Notes: generated by a model from the letters alone, not told the origin. A stretch of DNA of 54,220 nucleotides from Paenibacillus puerhi (GCF_009846885.1 NZ_WUWM01000038.1:1-54220); one strand, 5' to 3'. Counted from the first letter of the stretch, positions 16,412-26,194 are shown. Numbers and translations: made by a program.

Positions 16412-17776
16412 TTACGGCTGAATCGGGATGACGAATTCCAGATCCCGTTCATAGCTAGGCTGCTCCATTTGCCGGGTTACAAGCGTCAGCGACTCGCCGG
16501 CCTCGAAGGCGGGGAATTCCCGAACCCATTTATACGTATGAGGATCGATGACTTTCGTGCTTCTATCCAGCAGCAGATGCTTGCGTCCCGCTTCATCCTC
16601 TAGCCATAAAGACGTGCCCTGCAGATGAGGCGAAGCGCCCTCCGCCTGATAATGCACCAAGGTCTTATCCGATAAACGCTCGACCTTCGTCACCAGCAGG
16701 CGACCGGCGGCTCCCTGGGAGAGAATCAGCGGCTCCTCCTCGCTCGGCAGACGGTCCAGCGGCACCCGCGTCTCGGGCAGCAGGCCGCCGCTGACGCCCA
16801 GTCCGTCGATGTAGGGGCGAACGGTCACATAGTCCGGTATACGCTGCGCCGGGCCGAACTGCTGCTTCCATTCCGAGATCTCAAGCTCCCCTTCCCGCTT
16901 CCCGGACCCGCTCCCTCCGCGCTGCTCCAGAAATACGCCCTGATCGTCGATCATCTGAAATTGAATCAACTGGCCGGCCTGGAACGTCTGCAGAGGAGCC
17001 TTATATGCTACTTCCAGCTCTGTGGAGCCGGGGGTGAAGGTGATCCGCTTCACGGTCATGGTCACATCCCCTGCCGTCTTGACAGCCATCGGCATGACCA
17101 CTTTATTGGTGGAAGCCATCTTGCGTACGGGGAATTCGAAGGACCACATGCCCTTGAGCTCGCCGATCTGATAAACCTTCAATCCAAAGGTAAATCGGTC
17201 CGGCAGCTCCTGCCCCGGGGTCAGGGTCAGCACCCCCGCATACGTCTGCGCGTCCACGTAGCTTCCTGTCGCACTCCAAGCCCCCTCGTAGGATGTTCCG
17301 TTCACTTCAAATTCGAGACCCGGACCGCTTAGCTCCTGAATGCCTCTGGCTGATTCCTGGAAATAACCGATCGATAGACGGACTCCGTCATACATCGCCT
17401 CCGTGATTTTCAACGATATGCCTTGATCGGTCGCGGTCTGATGAACCTCGGTCACCATCCCCTTCTCGTCGGCCGCCCGTAAGCCGAAGTCTCCTGCGAA
17501 CTGAAACACCGAGGTCAGAAGCGGTAACTGCCTCAGCGCAGCCGCCATATCGGGGGAAACAAATCCCGACCCGAGCACGCCGATGCCCACGAGCGCTGCT
17601 GCCGCCGCCCCTACAGCGGCTCGCGGCAGCCATCGTCTGCGCCGCTTGAACGGAGGAAGCTCTGACAACGTTGTGTCGATACGCTCGCGGAGCAGGGCGG
17701 GCAGAGGCGCACTCGGTTCATGTTTGACCTGCTGAAGACGTTCTTCCCAAGGCGCGTCGGTAGGCTCAACTTTCAC
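16412..17776 (-). CDS. DUF4179 protein, probable anti-sigma factor
   Basis: The 454-residue protein has a cytoplasmic N-terminus with a basic stretch (KRRRRW, about 44-49), one membrane helix (about 53-74) and a large extracytoplasmic region with the DUF4179 pattern (PDMAAALRQLPLLTSVFQF, then a domain around 110-230) and a C-terminal beta-rich domain. DUF4179 proteins in Paenibacillus and Bacillus are usually encoded next to an ECF sigma factor and are thought to hold it at the membrane. The gene overlaps the sigma gene by 11 bp, which supports pairing. No zinc HxxxCxxC motif is visible. Confidence 0.8.
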   Translation of the reverse strand: MKVEPTDAPWEERLQQVKHEPSAPLPALLRERIDTTLSELPPFKRRRRWLPRAAVGAAAAALVGIGVLGSGFVSPDMAAALRQLPLLTSVFQFAGDFGLRAADEKGMVTEVHQTATDQGISLKITEAMYDGVRLSIGYFQESARGIQELSGPGLEFEVNGTSYEGAWSATGSYVDAQTYAGVLTLTPGQELPDRFTFGLKVYQIGELKGMWSFEFPVRKMASTNKVVMPMAVKTAGDVTMTVKRITFTPGSTELEVAYKAPLQTFQAGQLIQFQMIDDQGVFLEQRGGSGSGKREGELEISEWKQQFGPAQRIPDYVTVRPYIDGLGVSGGLLPETRVPLDRLPSEEEPLILSQGAAGRLLVTKVERLSDKTLVHYQAEGASPHLQGTSLWLEDEAGRKHLLLDRSTKVIDPHTYKWVREFPAFEAGESLTLVTRQMEQPSYERDLEFVIPIQP

Positions 17777-18305
17777 AGTTCATCATCCTTTCCGCAGGAA
17801 GCTCCAGCCACTGGGCAAGCAGCAGACGGGCCCGATGAAGCCTAGATTTGACGGTCCCTTCCGGAGTGTCCAGCACCTGGGCTATTTGCTTTAGCGGCAT
17901 GTCTTCGAAGTAATGCAGCGTAACCACGACCCGAAGCGTCTCCTCCAGCCGGTCCACCACCGCCCGGAGATCGATTCGGTCATATGCATGCGAAGCCCCC
18001 GGAGCATCCAGCTTGCCGGGCAGCGATTCCGTCGGAATCGTGCGTTTCCTCTTCCTCAGAATCAGGTTGCACTCGTTGATCAGTATACGGAACAGCCAGG
18101 TTTTGAAGTAGGCCGGCTCCTTCAAGGCGGATATCCCGCGATAGGCCTTCAGGATCGTTTCCTGGATCGCATCGGCGCAATCCTCATCACGCGTCACCAT
18201 GGATCTTGCCACTCCGTAGAGACCGTTCTCCAGCCTGTGGATCAGGCGCGTGAACGCTTCGCGGTCTCCTTGCCGGGCAAGCTTGACGTCGTCTTCGAGC
18301 TGCAA
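17766..18305 (-). CDS. ECF-type RNA polymerase sigma factor
   Basis: The 179-residue protein has sigma region 2 (AFTRLIHRLENGLYGVARSM, DADAIQE-like, FKTWLFRILINECNLILRKRKR) and region 4 (LPLKQIAQVL-like, DTPEGTVKSRLHRARLLL) and lacks regions 1 and 3, as in the extracytoplasmic-function class. It overlaps the DUF4179 gene downstream, so sigma and anti-sigma are made together. Groups of this type respond to envelope stress. The signal is not known here. Confidence 0.92.
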   Translation of the reverse strand: MQLEDDVKLARQGDREAFTRLIHRLENGLYGVARSMVTRDEDCADAIQETILKAYRGISALKEPAYFKTWLFRILINECNLILRKRKRTIPTESLPGKLDAPGASHAYDRIDLRAVVDRLEETLRVVVTLHYFEDMPLKQIAQVLDTPEGTVKSRLHRARLLLAQWLELPAERMMNCES

Positions 18306-18378
18306 TCGGGTTCCCTCCTCTTGATGTAACTTGAATATGGATTAGATGCGCGGCCAGACGGAAAGGTTCGCAAGGCAA

Positions 18379-18412
18379 AAAAACAGCCCATGATCTTGGT
18401 CAGGGCTGTTGG
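18379..18412 (-). terminator. Terminator of dnaB
   Basis: On the minus strand ACAGCCC pairs with GGGCTGT and a TTTTTTT run follows. It ends the gdpP-rplI-dnaB side and separates it from the sigma operon. Confidence 0.85.
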
Positions 18413-18461
18413 TTTATCGTAACTTGGTTGGCGGCGTGCCGCCCCCTACACTCGGGAGCGC

Positions 18462-19814
18462 CTAGCTCGCCGGCTCTTGATGCGTCCGGTCGAGTCCGAC
18501 GAACTTGTTGAAATTTTTCAGAAACGCCAGCTCGACCGTACCGACCGGGCCATTCCGCTGCTTGGCGATAATAATCTCGATGATGTTCTTCTTCTCCGAT
18601 TCCTTATCGTAGTAGTCGTCCCGATAGAGGAACGCCACGATATCGGCATCCTGCTCGATCGATCCCGACTCCCGAAGGTCGGACATCATCGGGCGCTTAT
18701 CCTGCCGCTGCTCGACGCCCCGGCTAAGCTGCGAGAGCGCGATGACCGGCACGTCCAGCTCACGGGCGATCTGCTTGAGCGTACGCGAGATCTCGGAAAC
18801 CTCCTGCTGCCGGTTATCGCCCTTGCCGCGCCCATGGATCAGCTGCAGATAGTCGATCAGGATCATGCCAAGCCCCTTCTCTTTCTTCAGCCTCCGGCAC
18901 TTCGCGCGGATATCGGCCACCGTCACCGACGGCGAATCATCGATATAGATGTTGGCCTCCGACAAAGAACCGATCGCCATCGTCAGCTTCTCCCAATCGT
19001 CCGGCTCCAGGAACCCGGTCCGCATCCGTCCCGCATCGACATTCGCCTCGGCGCAGATCATCCGCTGGACCAGCTGTGCGGCGCCCATCTCTAGCGAGAA
19101 GATGGCTACCGTTTCCTTCTCCCTCACCCCGATGTTCTGGGCGATGTTCAGCGCGAACGCCGTCTTCCCTACGGAAGGACGGGCAGCCACGATAATCAAG
19201 TCGGAGCGCTGGAAGCCGGACGTCATCTTATCCAGATCCGAGAAGCCCGACTTGATCCCGGTCGTGCTCCCCTTCTGGTTGAAGAGCATCTCGACCTTCT
19301 CGAATACTTCCATCAGCACGTCGCGGATAGCGATAAAGCCCGAGCCTGAGCGTGCCTGGGATATTTCCATAATCCGCGCCTCGGCATCGCTGAGCAGGGT
19401 GCCCACCTCGTCCTCGCCGGCATAGCCGTTGGAGACGATCTGGGTAGCCGCGCGAATGAGACGCCGCAGCATCGACTTCTCTTCGACAATCTGCGCGTAA
19501 TAATCCACGTTGGCTGCAGTAGGCACCGCATTGGCGAGCTGGGATAAATACGAGATTCCGCCCACCTCTTCAAGCTGCTGCTTGTCCTGCAGCCTTGCCG
19601 TCAGCGTGATCAGATCGACCGGCTCGTTGGCCTCGGCAATTTCAATCATCGCTTCAAAAATATGCTTGTGCGCCCCGCGATAGAAATCTTCATCCGTAAT
19701 CCGCTCCATTGCGGTGACCAATGCGTCCCCATCGAGCAATATCGCCCCGAGCACCGCCTGCTCGGCTTCCAGATTTTGCGGCGGTACGCGATCCATAAAC
19801 AAGTTCTCGTTCAT
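18462..19814 (-). CDS. dnaB: Replicative DNA helicase DnaB (DnaC in B. subtilis)
   Basis: The 450-residue protein opens with the N-terminal domain block NLEAEQAVLGAILLD and carries the RecA-like motor with Walker A ARPSVGKTAF near 212-221, Walker B ILIDYLQLI, and the DnaB motif LSQLSRGVEQRQDKRPMMSDLR. It forms a hexamer that unwinds DNA ahead of the replisome. No intein interrupts it. It follows rplI on the same strand after 278 bp. The B. subtilis name is dnaC, and dnaB there is a loader. Confidence 0.97.
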   Translation of the reverse strand: MNENLFMDRVPPQNLEAEQAVLGAILLDGDALVTAMERITDEDFYRGAHKHIFEAMIEIAEANEPVDLITLTARLQDKQQLEEVGGISYLSQLANAVPTAANVDYYAQIVEEKSMLRRLIRAATQIVSNGYAGEDEVGTLLSDAEARIMEISQARSGSGFIAIRDVLMEVFEKVEMLFNQKGSTTGIKSGFSDLDKMTSGFQRSDLIIVAARPSVGKTAFALNIAQNIGVREKETVAIFSLEMGAAQLVQRMICAEANVDAGRMRTGFLEPDDWEKLTMAIGSLSEANIYIDDSPSVTVADIRAKCRRLKKEKGLGMILIDYLQLIHGRGKGDNRQQEVSEISRTLKQIARELDVPVIALSQLSRGVEQRQDKRPMMSDLRESGSIEQDADIVAFLYRDDYYDKESEKKNIIEIIIAKQRNGPVGTVELAFLKNFNKFVGLDRTHQEPAS

Positions 19815-19877
19815 ACGTGTTCGTTCCCCCCCGGTTCCTCGCTCTCTCCCTGCCTACGATTATCGATATGAGGGCCG

Positions 19878-19916
19878 GGCGGACGGCTGCCCTAGCCGCT
19901 CCTCAGTCCGTCCGCC
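19878..19916. repeat. 9-bp inverted repeat between dnaB and rplI
   Basis: GGCGGACGG (19878-19886) and CCGTCCGCC (19908-19916) pair perfectly around a 21-nt loop. No T-run follows on the minus strand, so termination is uncertain. It may be an mRNA processing or partial stop site between rplI and dnaB. Confidence 0.45.
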
Positions 19917-20092
19917 TTCTAAATAAAGAAAAGCCCCTGTTCGGAGCCTGCTCGATAAAATAATACTTGCGTGTTTGGCCTTGCCAAAGAACCGGCGCCT
20001 CCATCGCACCGGCTCCCTTTCTCTTGGGCAGACGTCTTTCTCCGTCTCCAGGACATGGCTTCCTCTTGCCTGGCAAGCCGCCCTGATCTGCC

Positions 20093-20536
20093 CTATTCTT
20101 CCGTGACTTGCACCTTCAGCTTAGCTGTAACCTCCGGATGCAGCTTGACCACCACTTCCGTCACACCTAACGTGCGGATCGCATCGTCCATGACGATCTT
20201 ACGCTTATCCACCTTGATGCCGAGCTTCTCCAAGCCTTCGGCTACCTGCTTATTCGATACCGCGCCGAACAAACGTCCGTCCGTTCCCGACTTTGCTTTC
20301 AGCTGTACCGTCAGCTCTGCGATCCGGCGGCCGAGCTGTTCGGCATCAGCCTTCTCCTCGGCTTTTTTGCGGTCTTCCGCCTTCTTCTGCTGATCGAGCA
20401 CCTTGACTGCCGATTCGTTAGCGGGCGAAGCCAGCTTCTGCTTAAACAGGAAGTTCGTCGCGTAGCCTTCGGATACTTCCTTAATCTCACCCTTTTTGCC
20501 TTGACCCTTCACATCTTTCAAAAAAATGACCTTCAT
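20093..20536 (-). CDS. rplI: 50S ribosomal protein L9
   Basis: The 147-residue protein starts [30 protein letters not shown], the L9 N-terminal domain, and continues with the long central helix ([18 protein letters not shown]) and the C-terminal domain. Its ATG overlaps the gdpP stop (ATGA), so translation is coupled. L9 bridges ribosomes and supports reading-frame fidelity. Confidence 0.98.
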   Translation of the reverse strand: MKVIFLKDVKGQGKKGEIKEVSEGYATNFLFKQKLASPANESAVKVLDQQKKAEDRKKAEEKADAEQLGRRIAELTVQLKAKSGTDGRLFGAVSNKQVAEGLEKLGIKVDKRKIVMDDAIRTLGVTEVVVKLHPEVTAKLKVQVTEE

Positions 20537-22494
20537 TCGAACAGTCCCTCCTCGGCATGAATCTGATTCAATACTTGCTTCAGGCGCTGCGTAGCCTCCG
20601 CTACCGTGCCCTCCAGCTGTGTCGCGGCATTGGTCAGGTGACCGCCGCCGCCCATCCGTTCCATCACGACCTGCACATTCATCTGCCCGAGAGACCGGGC
20701 GCTGATGCCGATAAGGCCATCATTGCGCTCGCTGATGGCAAACGAAGCCATGATCCCTGTCATAGTTAACAATGTATCAGCTACCTGCGCAATGTTCAAC
20801 TGAGAATATTTGCGTCCTGGCTCTGCAACGGCCAAGGCGATATGATCGAAGATGATAACGGCATTCTTGATAATTTCGGATTTCTTGATGTACTGATCCA
20901 GATCTTCCTTCAACAGACGCTGGATTAAGGATGAGTCCGCCCCGTTGCGGCGCAAGTAAGAGGCAGCCTCGAACGTCCTGGCCCCGGTCCTCAAGCTGAA
21001 GCTTCGCGTATCGACCACGATACCGGCCAGCAGCGTCGTCGCCTCCAATACGCCCATCGTCAACCGGTCGTTGAAGTAAGGCAGCAGCTCCGTCACCAGC
21101 TCGCACGTTGAAGAAGCATAAGGCTCCATATAGACCAAAGTGGCGTCATGAATGAAATCCTCGCTGCGGCGGTGATGGTCGATGATGACTCTCCGGTGGG
21201 TCATCTGCAGCAGCCGCGGCTCGCTCGTCATCGGAGCCCGGTGCGTATCGACAACGACCACAAGCGAGCGTGAGCTCGTGACCTGAATCGCCTGATCCGG
21301 AGTAATGAACCAGCGGTTCAGCCGTTCATCCTCCTGGATGGCCTCCATCAGCTTCTGAATCGCCGGGTTGATGCCTTCGATGACGATATAGCCTTCCTTG
21401 CCGCTGACATGCGCCATCTTCAGCACCCCGATGGCCGCTCCGATGGAGTCCATGTCCGGCAGCTTGTGTCCCATGATCAGCACATTGTCGCTGTCTCGGA
21501 TCAAGTCCCGCAGCGCATGCGAGATCACGCGGGCCCTCACCCGCGTACGCTTCTCGATCGCATTGGAGCGCCCTCCGTAGAAGGAAAGCCGCTCTCCCAT
21601 CTTGACGGCCGTCTGATCGCCGCCCCGGCCCAGCGCCATGTCCAGACTCGTCTGTGCCCAGTGCCCAAGCTCCGGCAGCGAGGACGTTCCGGCAGCGATC
21701 CCGATGCTGAGCGTCATCGGCAGCTTGTTCTCGATGGTAATGTCGCGAACCTCATCCAATATTTCGAATCTGGACTGCTCCAGCAGCTTGAGACTCTTAT
21801 GATTCATAACAAGGAAATAACGGTCTGAGGCCGTTCTCCGCATGTAAAGATCGTATTTCTGCGCCCACTCCGTGATCTCGCCGGTAACCTTGGCCATCAT
21901 GATGCTGCGCGACTGATCGTCCAATCCCTGCGTCGCTTCGTCCAGATTATCCATCATCACGATGCCCATCGCGATCTGCTCTTCGCTGGCCTGGGCTTGC
22001 AGCGTGCGCAGCGCGGTCAAATCCGAGATGAAGAGAAGACGTTCCTCCGGCTTCACCTGAATCTCATAAATGTGCTCGCCTTGCGTGATTTCCACGCGCA
22101 GCTCCTTCTCCTTGCGGTTCTTGAGACCGGGGAAATGCTCCAGCAGCGGCTCGCCGATCAACGTGTCTTTATCGAACATGCGGGCCACGAACGGGTTATG
22201 CCATTCGATTGCTTTCTCCTCATTGAACAAAACAATACCAATCGGCAGATCGTGCATCGCCTCGCTGCCGGCTTTCTTAACCCGAAGCGTGAGCGTGCTC
22301 ACATAGTCGGTCAGACTGCGCCGAAACTCCAGTTCCGCCCGGTATAAGAGAAACACCAGCACTCCGGACAGGGCAAGGGCGGCCACTCCGATCCGCCACT
22401 CAAAGTAGGACAAGATCAGGATCAACGCGAATAGCAGGCCGAACATCCAGTACATGTGCAAGCCGCGCCATCGTTTCAATAAGAACTTCGGCAT
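20533..22494 (-). CDS. gdpP: Cyclic-di-AMP phosphodiesterase GdpP (YybT)
   Basis: From ATG 22494 (GGAG 8 bp upstream) the protein has 653 residues: two membrane helices (about 13-58), a PAS domain, a degenerate GGDEF domain (about 160-290) and the DHH/DHHA1 phosphodiesterase (about 320-650). Its metal motifs are [20 protein letters not shown] and IDHHRR, and it ends with the DHHA1 [10 protein letters not shown]. GdpP hydrolyses c-di-AMP to pApA, setting the potassium and wall homeostasis signal. It sits in the usual DUF2232-gdpP-rplI order. Confidence 0.95.
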   Translation of the reverse strand: MPKFLLKRWRGLHMYWMFGLLFALILILSYFEWRIGVAALALSGVLVFLLYRAELEFRRSLTDYVSTLTLRVKKAGSEAMHDLPIGIVLFNEEKAIEWHNPFVARMFDKDTLIGEPLLEHFPGLKNRKEKELRVEITQGEHIYEIQVKPEERLLFISDLTALRTLQAQASEEQIAMGIVMMDNLDEATQGLDDQSRSIMMAKVTGEITEWAQKYDLYMRRTASDRYFLVMNHKSLKLLEQSRFEILDEVRDITIENKLPMTLSIGIAAGTSSLPELGHWAQTSLDMALGRGGDQTAVKMGERLSFYGGRSNAIEKRTRVRARVISHALRDLIRDSDNVLIMGHKLPDMDSIGAAIGVLKMAHVSGKEGYIVIEGINPAIQKLMEAIQEDERLNRWFITPDQAIQVTSSRSLVVVVDTHRAPMTSEPRLLQMTHRRVIIDHHRRSEDFIHDATLVYMEPYASSTCELVTELLPYFNDRLTMGVLEATTLLAGIVVDTRSFSLRTGARTFEAASYLRRNGADSSLIQRLLKEDLDQYIKKSEIIKNAVIIFDHIALAVAEPGRKYSQLNIAQVADTLLTMTGIMASFAISERNDGLIGISARSLGQMNVQVVMERMGGGGHLTNAATQLEGTVAEATQRLKQVLNQIHAEEGLFE

Positions 22495-22548
22495 TTCATT
22501 CGCTCCAATCTTGCAGAATTGCGCAGGTTCCAACTCCAGGGTCTAGAC

Positions 22549-23490
22549 CTATTCCTTGCTCTTGATGCGGTCCCGGACGGGAAATGCCACATCGAATACC
22601 CCAACCAAACTAAGCAGAAAAAAAGCCGGCGGGAAAACGAGCAGCAGCACAATGCCGATAATCGGCAGCGTCTTGTTCCACCTTTTGGCATGGGCCACGA
22701 AGAAAAGCAATGAAATCGCTTGAATCGCAAAAGCTGTACTCAGCAGCGGCAGCAGGTTCAGGACAAGCGTGAACACCGTCGACTTGGTGTCCCTCGCGAA
22801 CATTTCCAGAACAAGCGCAATGACATAAATCCAGATGAACGATTTCGGCAGCATCCAATCCTTCACAGCCCGGAAGGCCGGAATCGACTCGCCCGCCCGC
22901 ACCAGAAAGCGTCTGGCGATCGTATGCGATATCACCGTATACACGATGGAAAACACGATCATGTACAGCGGAAGCATCTGGACCGAGAGCTGAACGAGCG
23001 TATCGACATCGATGCCGATCAGACTTCTCATCTGCGGCGAATACATATTGAACGATTCGATCATGAAAGCCTTGATTTTACTTATCGGATTCAGGCCGAG
23101 CAATTGGGCGATCACCAGACTGATCAGCAGCTCTGCAAGCAGCGTGACGGAGCCGGCCGTCAATACGTTTCTGGCCGGGGCGCGTTTTTTGTACAGGTTG
23201 CCCATCTGAATGACCGGCGGCAGCAGGAATAAGGACACCGCCACCAGCAGCGCACCGACCCAGCCCGCCAGCAACGAGGAGACAAGCACGTACACGATGG
23301 CCAAACACGCCAGATAATGAATGAGAAACGCCTTAGTTCCAAGCCGCACATACATCACCAATACCGGCACAAGCAGGAAAAACATCGTGATCAGCATTAA
23401 CGGCGGCAAGAAAAACGATAACAAGGTTAACATATAAACAATGCTCCATACGAGCATTCGCGGCTTCTGCGTTTCCTGCAAGCCCTTCAC
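22549..23490 (-). CDS. DUF2232 multi-pass membrane protein (YybS-like)
   Basis: The 313-residue protein is mostly hydrophobic with about eight predicted membrane helices and matches DUF2232 in position and length. In Firmicutes it is encoded immediately upstream of gdpP and may act as the S component of a small-molecule or vitamin transporter. That role is not established. Its ATG overlaps the stop of the MazG-like gene by 4 bp. Confidence 0.85.
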   Translation of the reverse strand: MKGLQETQKPRMLVWSIVYMLTLLSFFLPPLMLITMFFLLVPVLVMYVRLGTKAFLIHYLACLAIVYVLVSSLLAGWVGALLVAVSLFLLPPVIQMGNLYKKRAPARNVLTAGSVTLLAELLISLVIAQLLGLNPISKIKAFMIESFNMYSPQMRSLIGIDVDTLVQLSVQMLPLYMIVFSIVYTVISHTIARRFLVRAGESIPAFRAVKDWMLPKSFIWIYVIALVLEMFARDTKSTVFTLVLNLLPLLSTAFAIQAISLLFFVAHAKRWNKTLPIIGIVLLLVFPPAFFLLSLVGVFDVAFPVRDRIKSKE

Positions 23491-23798
23491 CTCTTACGCA
23501 AGTGATCTTCTAACGCGGATATATCGCCATACCATTCTTCGAGCTGATGGCCTTCTTCGCGATGTTTTTTCATTTTCTCCATCACCGCTTCATCCAGACT
23601 TCGCAGAGAGATGCCGAGCCGTCTGCCAAGAATATAGCAGCATGCCACAAGACTTGCGAGCCCATCCATCATTTTATGATGGCTTCCTTCCCATATGCCT
23701 TTAAGCAGATGAGCCAGTTGATCAACCAATTCCGTCTTCAGCCATTCGATGATTTTGGCCCGCTTGGCCAGGTCGATATCCTTATCCATGAATGACAA
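23487..23798 (-). CDS. MazG-like protein
   Basis: The 103-residue protein starts at TTG 23798, where AGGGG lies 10 bp upstream (ATG 23789 is the alternative), giving MSFMDKDIDLAKRAKIIEWLK. The helical pattern (LVDQLAHLLKGIWEGSHHKMMDGLASLVACCYILGRRLG) is of the MazG-like helical bundle. The classical EExxE metal residues of active MazG nucleotide pyrophosphatases are not obvious, so it may be a structural or degenerate member. It is coupled by a 4-bp overlap to the DUF2232 gene. Confidence 0.75.
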   Translation of the reverse strand: MSFMDKDIDLAKRAKIIEWLKTELVDQLAHLLKGIWEGSHHKMMDGLASLVACCYILGRRLGISLRSLDEAVMEKMKKHREEGHQLEEWYGDISALEDHLRKR

Positions 23799-23848
23799 AA
23801 CGGCTTCACCCCTTACGTCGGGCACTTTCAAATAGTATACCACAATTG

Positions 23849-24265
23849 CTATATTTTTTGTTCGGACTGCCAGAGCTTGAAGCAATAATCAATAATATCA
23901 CTACGCCGAATAATGCCGATAAATACTTCGCTGTCATCGATGACGGGTACATAGTTTTGCCGCGTAGCGAGCGTGATCAGATCCTGCATCTGCTGGTCGA
24001 TGCGCACCGGCTTGATCGCCATATGCTGCGGCACATCCTTCAGCTGTACCTTGTGCGCGTGCTCAAAGCCGATCTCCGGCGAGCGCTTCAGCTTCCACAG
24101 CAGATCGCCTTCCGTAATCGTCCCCGCGTACCGGCCTTGATCGTCGACCAAGGGGACCGCCGAATAGCGGTGATATTCCATCCGTTCAAGCGCCTGTCTG
24201 ATCGTCGAATGCGGTGATAAATAAATAACCTGATCCTTAGGTACTAAGAAAAAAGCGATATTCAA
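23849..24265 (-). CDS. CBS-domain protein
   Basis: The 138-residue protein consists of a tandem CBS pair (about 7-60 and 75-130), with QDVIYLSPHSTIRQALERM-like and DVPQHMAIKPVRIDQQMQDLITLATRQNYVPVIDD blocks. CBS pairs bind adenosine nucleotides, and in Firmicutes some bind c-di-AMP. Standing upstream of gdpP, a c-di-AMP or AMP sensing role is plausible but not shown. No effector domain is fused. A purine-rich AGGTTGGGGG lies before the ATG. Confidence 0.85.
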   Translation of the reverse strand: MNIAFFLVPKDQVIYLSPHSTIRQALERMEYHRYSAVPLVDDQGRYAGTITEGDLLWKLKRSPEIGFEHAHKVQLKDVPQHMAIKPVRIDQQMQDLITLATRQNYVPVIDDSEVFIGIIRRSDIIDYCFKLWQSEQKI

Positions 24266-24516
24266 GGAACCCCCAACCTTTCTTCAATTGCCAGTTCGAC
24301 AAGTCGGCATGATCCGCCCCGACTTCGCGAACAACCTCTTTTCAAGTATAAAAGCGCGATGAATACACCCCTTCCACTATATCACGTTCAGGCCCTTATT
24401 GAAAAACTGTAGGCACGGTATTTCTTTCATCTGCCAGAAGTCCGTTTGTTGGAATGAGGGGGAATCCCCCTTCCCTTTTCGCATGGCTCCAGCCAGCCGC
24501 AAGCCCAAAAACAAAC
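24266..24516. other. Gap upstream of the CBS gene
   Basis: No gene is visible. It holds the leftward promoter for the CBS gene and ends at the terminator of the rpsF operon. A run of C-rich sequence near 24448-24475 is not structured in an obvious way. Confidence 0.4.
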
Positions 24517-24546
24517 GCAAAAAAGGACTGACGCAAACGTCAGTCC
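24517..24546 (-). terminator. Terminator of rpsF-ssb-rpsR
   Basis: GGACTGACG pairs with CGTCAGTCC around a 4-nt loop on the minus strand and TTTTTT follows. Confidence 0.9.
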
Positions 24547-24574
24547 CCTTGTGTCCAAACCATCAGGCTTCGAC

Positions 24575-24865
24575 CTATTCCGTTGTGTAAGGCAGCAATG
24601 CGATTTGACGGGAGCGCTTGATAGCGATCGTCAGAGCGCGTTGGTACTTAGCGGAAGTTCCCGTTACACGGCGTGGAAGAATCTTGCCACGCTCGCTGAT
24701 GAACTTCTTCAACGTCTCGATATCTTTATAATCAATGTGCTTGATTTTATTTACAGTGAAGTAACAAACTTTACGGCGCTTGCCGCCTTTTTTGCCACGT
24801 CCGCTGAACTTTCTTTCGCCGCGTTCGCCACGGTCTTCGGAACGTTCTCTTTTTTCAAATGCCAT
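24575..24865 (-). CDS. rpsR: 30S ribosomal protein S18
   Basis: The 96-residue protein has the conserved core [17 protein letters not shown] and [40 protein letters not shown]. The N-terminus carries an extra basic, low-complexity extension (residues 5-32, [20 protein letters not shown]) often seen in Bacilli. It is the last gene of the rpsF operon and with S6 binds the platform of the 30S subunit. Confidence 0.98.
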   Translation of the reverse strand: MAFEKRERSEDRGERGERKFSGRGKKGGKRRKVCYFTVNKIKHIDYKDIETLKKFISERGKILPRRVTGTSAKYQRALTIAIKRSRQIALLPYTTE

Positions 24866-24908
24866 TGTTCTCCATCCTTTCTACGTTAGATTCATTCCAT
24901 ACCGTTCC

Positions 24909-25445
24909 TTAGAACGGCAGATCATCGTCGGAAATATCGATCGGTCGCCCGTCGTCCTGGAACGGATCTTGATTGTTATCGCGTCCACCGCCGTAGCCGC
25001 CACGGTTGCCACTGCTCCCGCTTCCGCCGCCATAATTACCACCGCCGCCGCTGTTATTGCCGCTGCCACCGCCGTAATTACCGCCTCCCGCGCCGCCGCC
25101 TTCCTCACGGTTGCCGCTGTTCGCCGATTCCAAGAAACGCACATTGTCAGCAATGACTTCAGTCACGTAAACGCGCTTTCCCTCATTGTTGTCATAGTTG
25201 CGCACTTGAATTCTGCCTTCTACAGCAGCCAATCGACCCTTGCGAAGGTAATTCGCGCAAGTCTCCGCCAGTTGGCGCCAAGTGACGATCGGGATAAAAT
25301 CCGCTTCCCGCTGCCCGCCTTGGTTAGAAAAAGGCCGGTCTACTGCAAGGGTAAACTGGGTCACAGCCACACCTGCAGGCGTATAGCGCAGTTCAGGGTC
25401 GCGTGTCAGTCTACCGATCAGAATCACACGATTCAACATCCGCAT
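24909..25445 (-). CDS. ssb: Single-stranded DNA-binding protein
   Basis: The 178-residue protein has the OB fold ([21 protein letters not shown], then [16 protein letters not shown]) in the first 110 residues. A Gly/Asn-rich linker (about 115-160) follows, and the acidic tip DDDLPF binds partner proteins. It covers ssDNA at replication forks. It stands between rpsF and rpsR, the usual Firmicute arrangement. Confidence 0.97.
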   Translation of the reverse strand: MRMLNRVILIGRLTRDPELRYTPAGVAVTQFTLAVDRPFSNQGGQREADFIPIVTWRQLAETCANYLRKGRLAAVEGRIQVRNYDNNEGKRVYVTEVIADNVRFLESANSGNREEGGGAGGGNYGGGSGNNSGGGGNYGGGSGSSGNRGGYGGGRDNNQDPFQDDGRPIDISDDDLPF

Positions 25446-25504
25446 TCCCTCCCGGATTCACTGCCTGCATCGCTGCCTGCAGCGCGCTCGATTACAGCAC
25501 TTAA

Positions 25505-25789
25505 TTAAGCTACGTCTTTCGTGATCAGGTAACGAATGATTTCGTCAGAAATCTTCATCACGCGGTCAAGCTCAGCAATAACTTCATTATTAGCGTTGAA
25601 TTGTACCAACACATAATGACCGTCACGGAACTTGTTGATCTCATACGCAAGACGGCGCTTACCCAACACATCGTGCTTCGTAATTTCGCCACCGTTGTTG
25701 ATGATGCCTTGGAATTTCTCCACCGCAGCCTGAACCGCTTCTTGCTCGATATCAGGACGGATGATGTACATCACTTCATATTTGCGCAT
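25505..25789 (-). CDS. rpsF: 30S ribosomal protein S6
   Basis: The 94-residue protein is full length with the ferredoxin-like S6 pattern (MRKYEVMYIIRPD, then RRLAYEINKFRDGHYVLVQFNA). It is the first gene of the rpsF-ssb-rpsR operon. The leader carries an S6:S18-type hairpin, so the operon is probably repressed when S6 and S18 are in excess. Confidence 0.98.
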   Translation of the reverse strand: MRKYEVMYIIRPDIEQEAVQAAVEKFQGIINNGGEITKHDVLGKRRLAYEINKFRDGHYVLVQFNANNEVIAELDRVMKISDEIIRYLITKDVA

Positions 25790-25816
25790 GTTGTCACCTC
25801 CCTTTGGACTATGGCC

Positions 25817-25839
25817 CCTGACCGGCTTGTACCGTCAGG
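25817..25839 (-). promoter_or_regulatory. S6:S18-type autoregulatory leader hairpin
   Basis: On the minus strand CCTGAC and GTCAGG form a stem around a loop that includes CCG (minus GGTACAAGCCG). It sits in the rpsF 5' leader. This fits the bacterial motif bound by the S6:S18 complex, which contains a conserved CCG. Repression is inferred from the family. Confidence 0.65.
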
Positions 25840-25884
25840 AACAAGGAGCGAGAATAAACCTAAGTCAAAAACTCGCACCTGAAT

Positions 25885-25913
25885 ACTATACCAGAATGAA
25901 CGCATCAAATCAA
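25885..25913 (-). promoter_or_regulatory. rpsF operon promoter
   Basis: On the minus strand TTGATT (25908-25913) and TATAGT (25885-25890) are spaced 17 bp, a good vegetative promoter. Transcripts begin near 25878 and include the leader hairpin. Confidence 0.8.
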
Positions 25914-26000
25914 GCAAAACCCTGCCAATAATTGATCTACATGCCTCCGATGCTTCTGGGCCAATCTAAACCTACATCTACAAGCAGGAGGTGACCTGTG

Positions 26001-26186
26001 ATGGGTGAATGGAGTCAATTCCGTCCCGGCGATAAAGCGCCGAACGACGGCGAGTATATGGAAGTCGGTGAAGATGCCTTCCATATGGGGATTAATGACC
26101 CCAAGATCGTCAAGCTCAAAAAAGGAGACGCCTTCCCGGATACGAGCAACCACAACCGCAAGTGGAAGCGCATGTTCCGCGGATGA
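26001..26186 (+). CDS. YjzC family protein
   Basis: The 61-residue protein from ATG 26001 (AGGAGGTGA 6 bp upstream) matches YjzC in length and in the motif pattern SQFRPGDKAPNDGEYMEVGE, then VKLKKGDAFPDTSNHNRKWKR. YjzC proteins of Bacilli are small and soluble and their function is unknown. It stands on the plus strand, upstream of a small membrane protein gene. Confidence 0.85.
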   Translation: MGEWSQFRPGDKAPNDGEYMEVGEDAFHMGINDPKIVKLKKGDAFPDTSNHNRKWKRMFRG

Positions 26187-26194
26187 TGCCTTCT

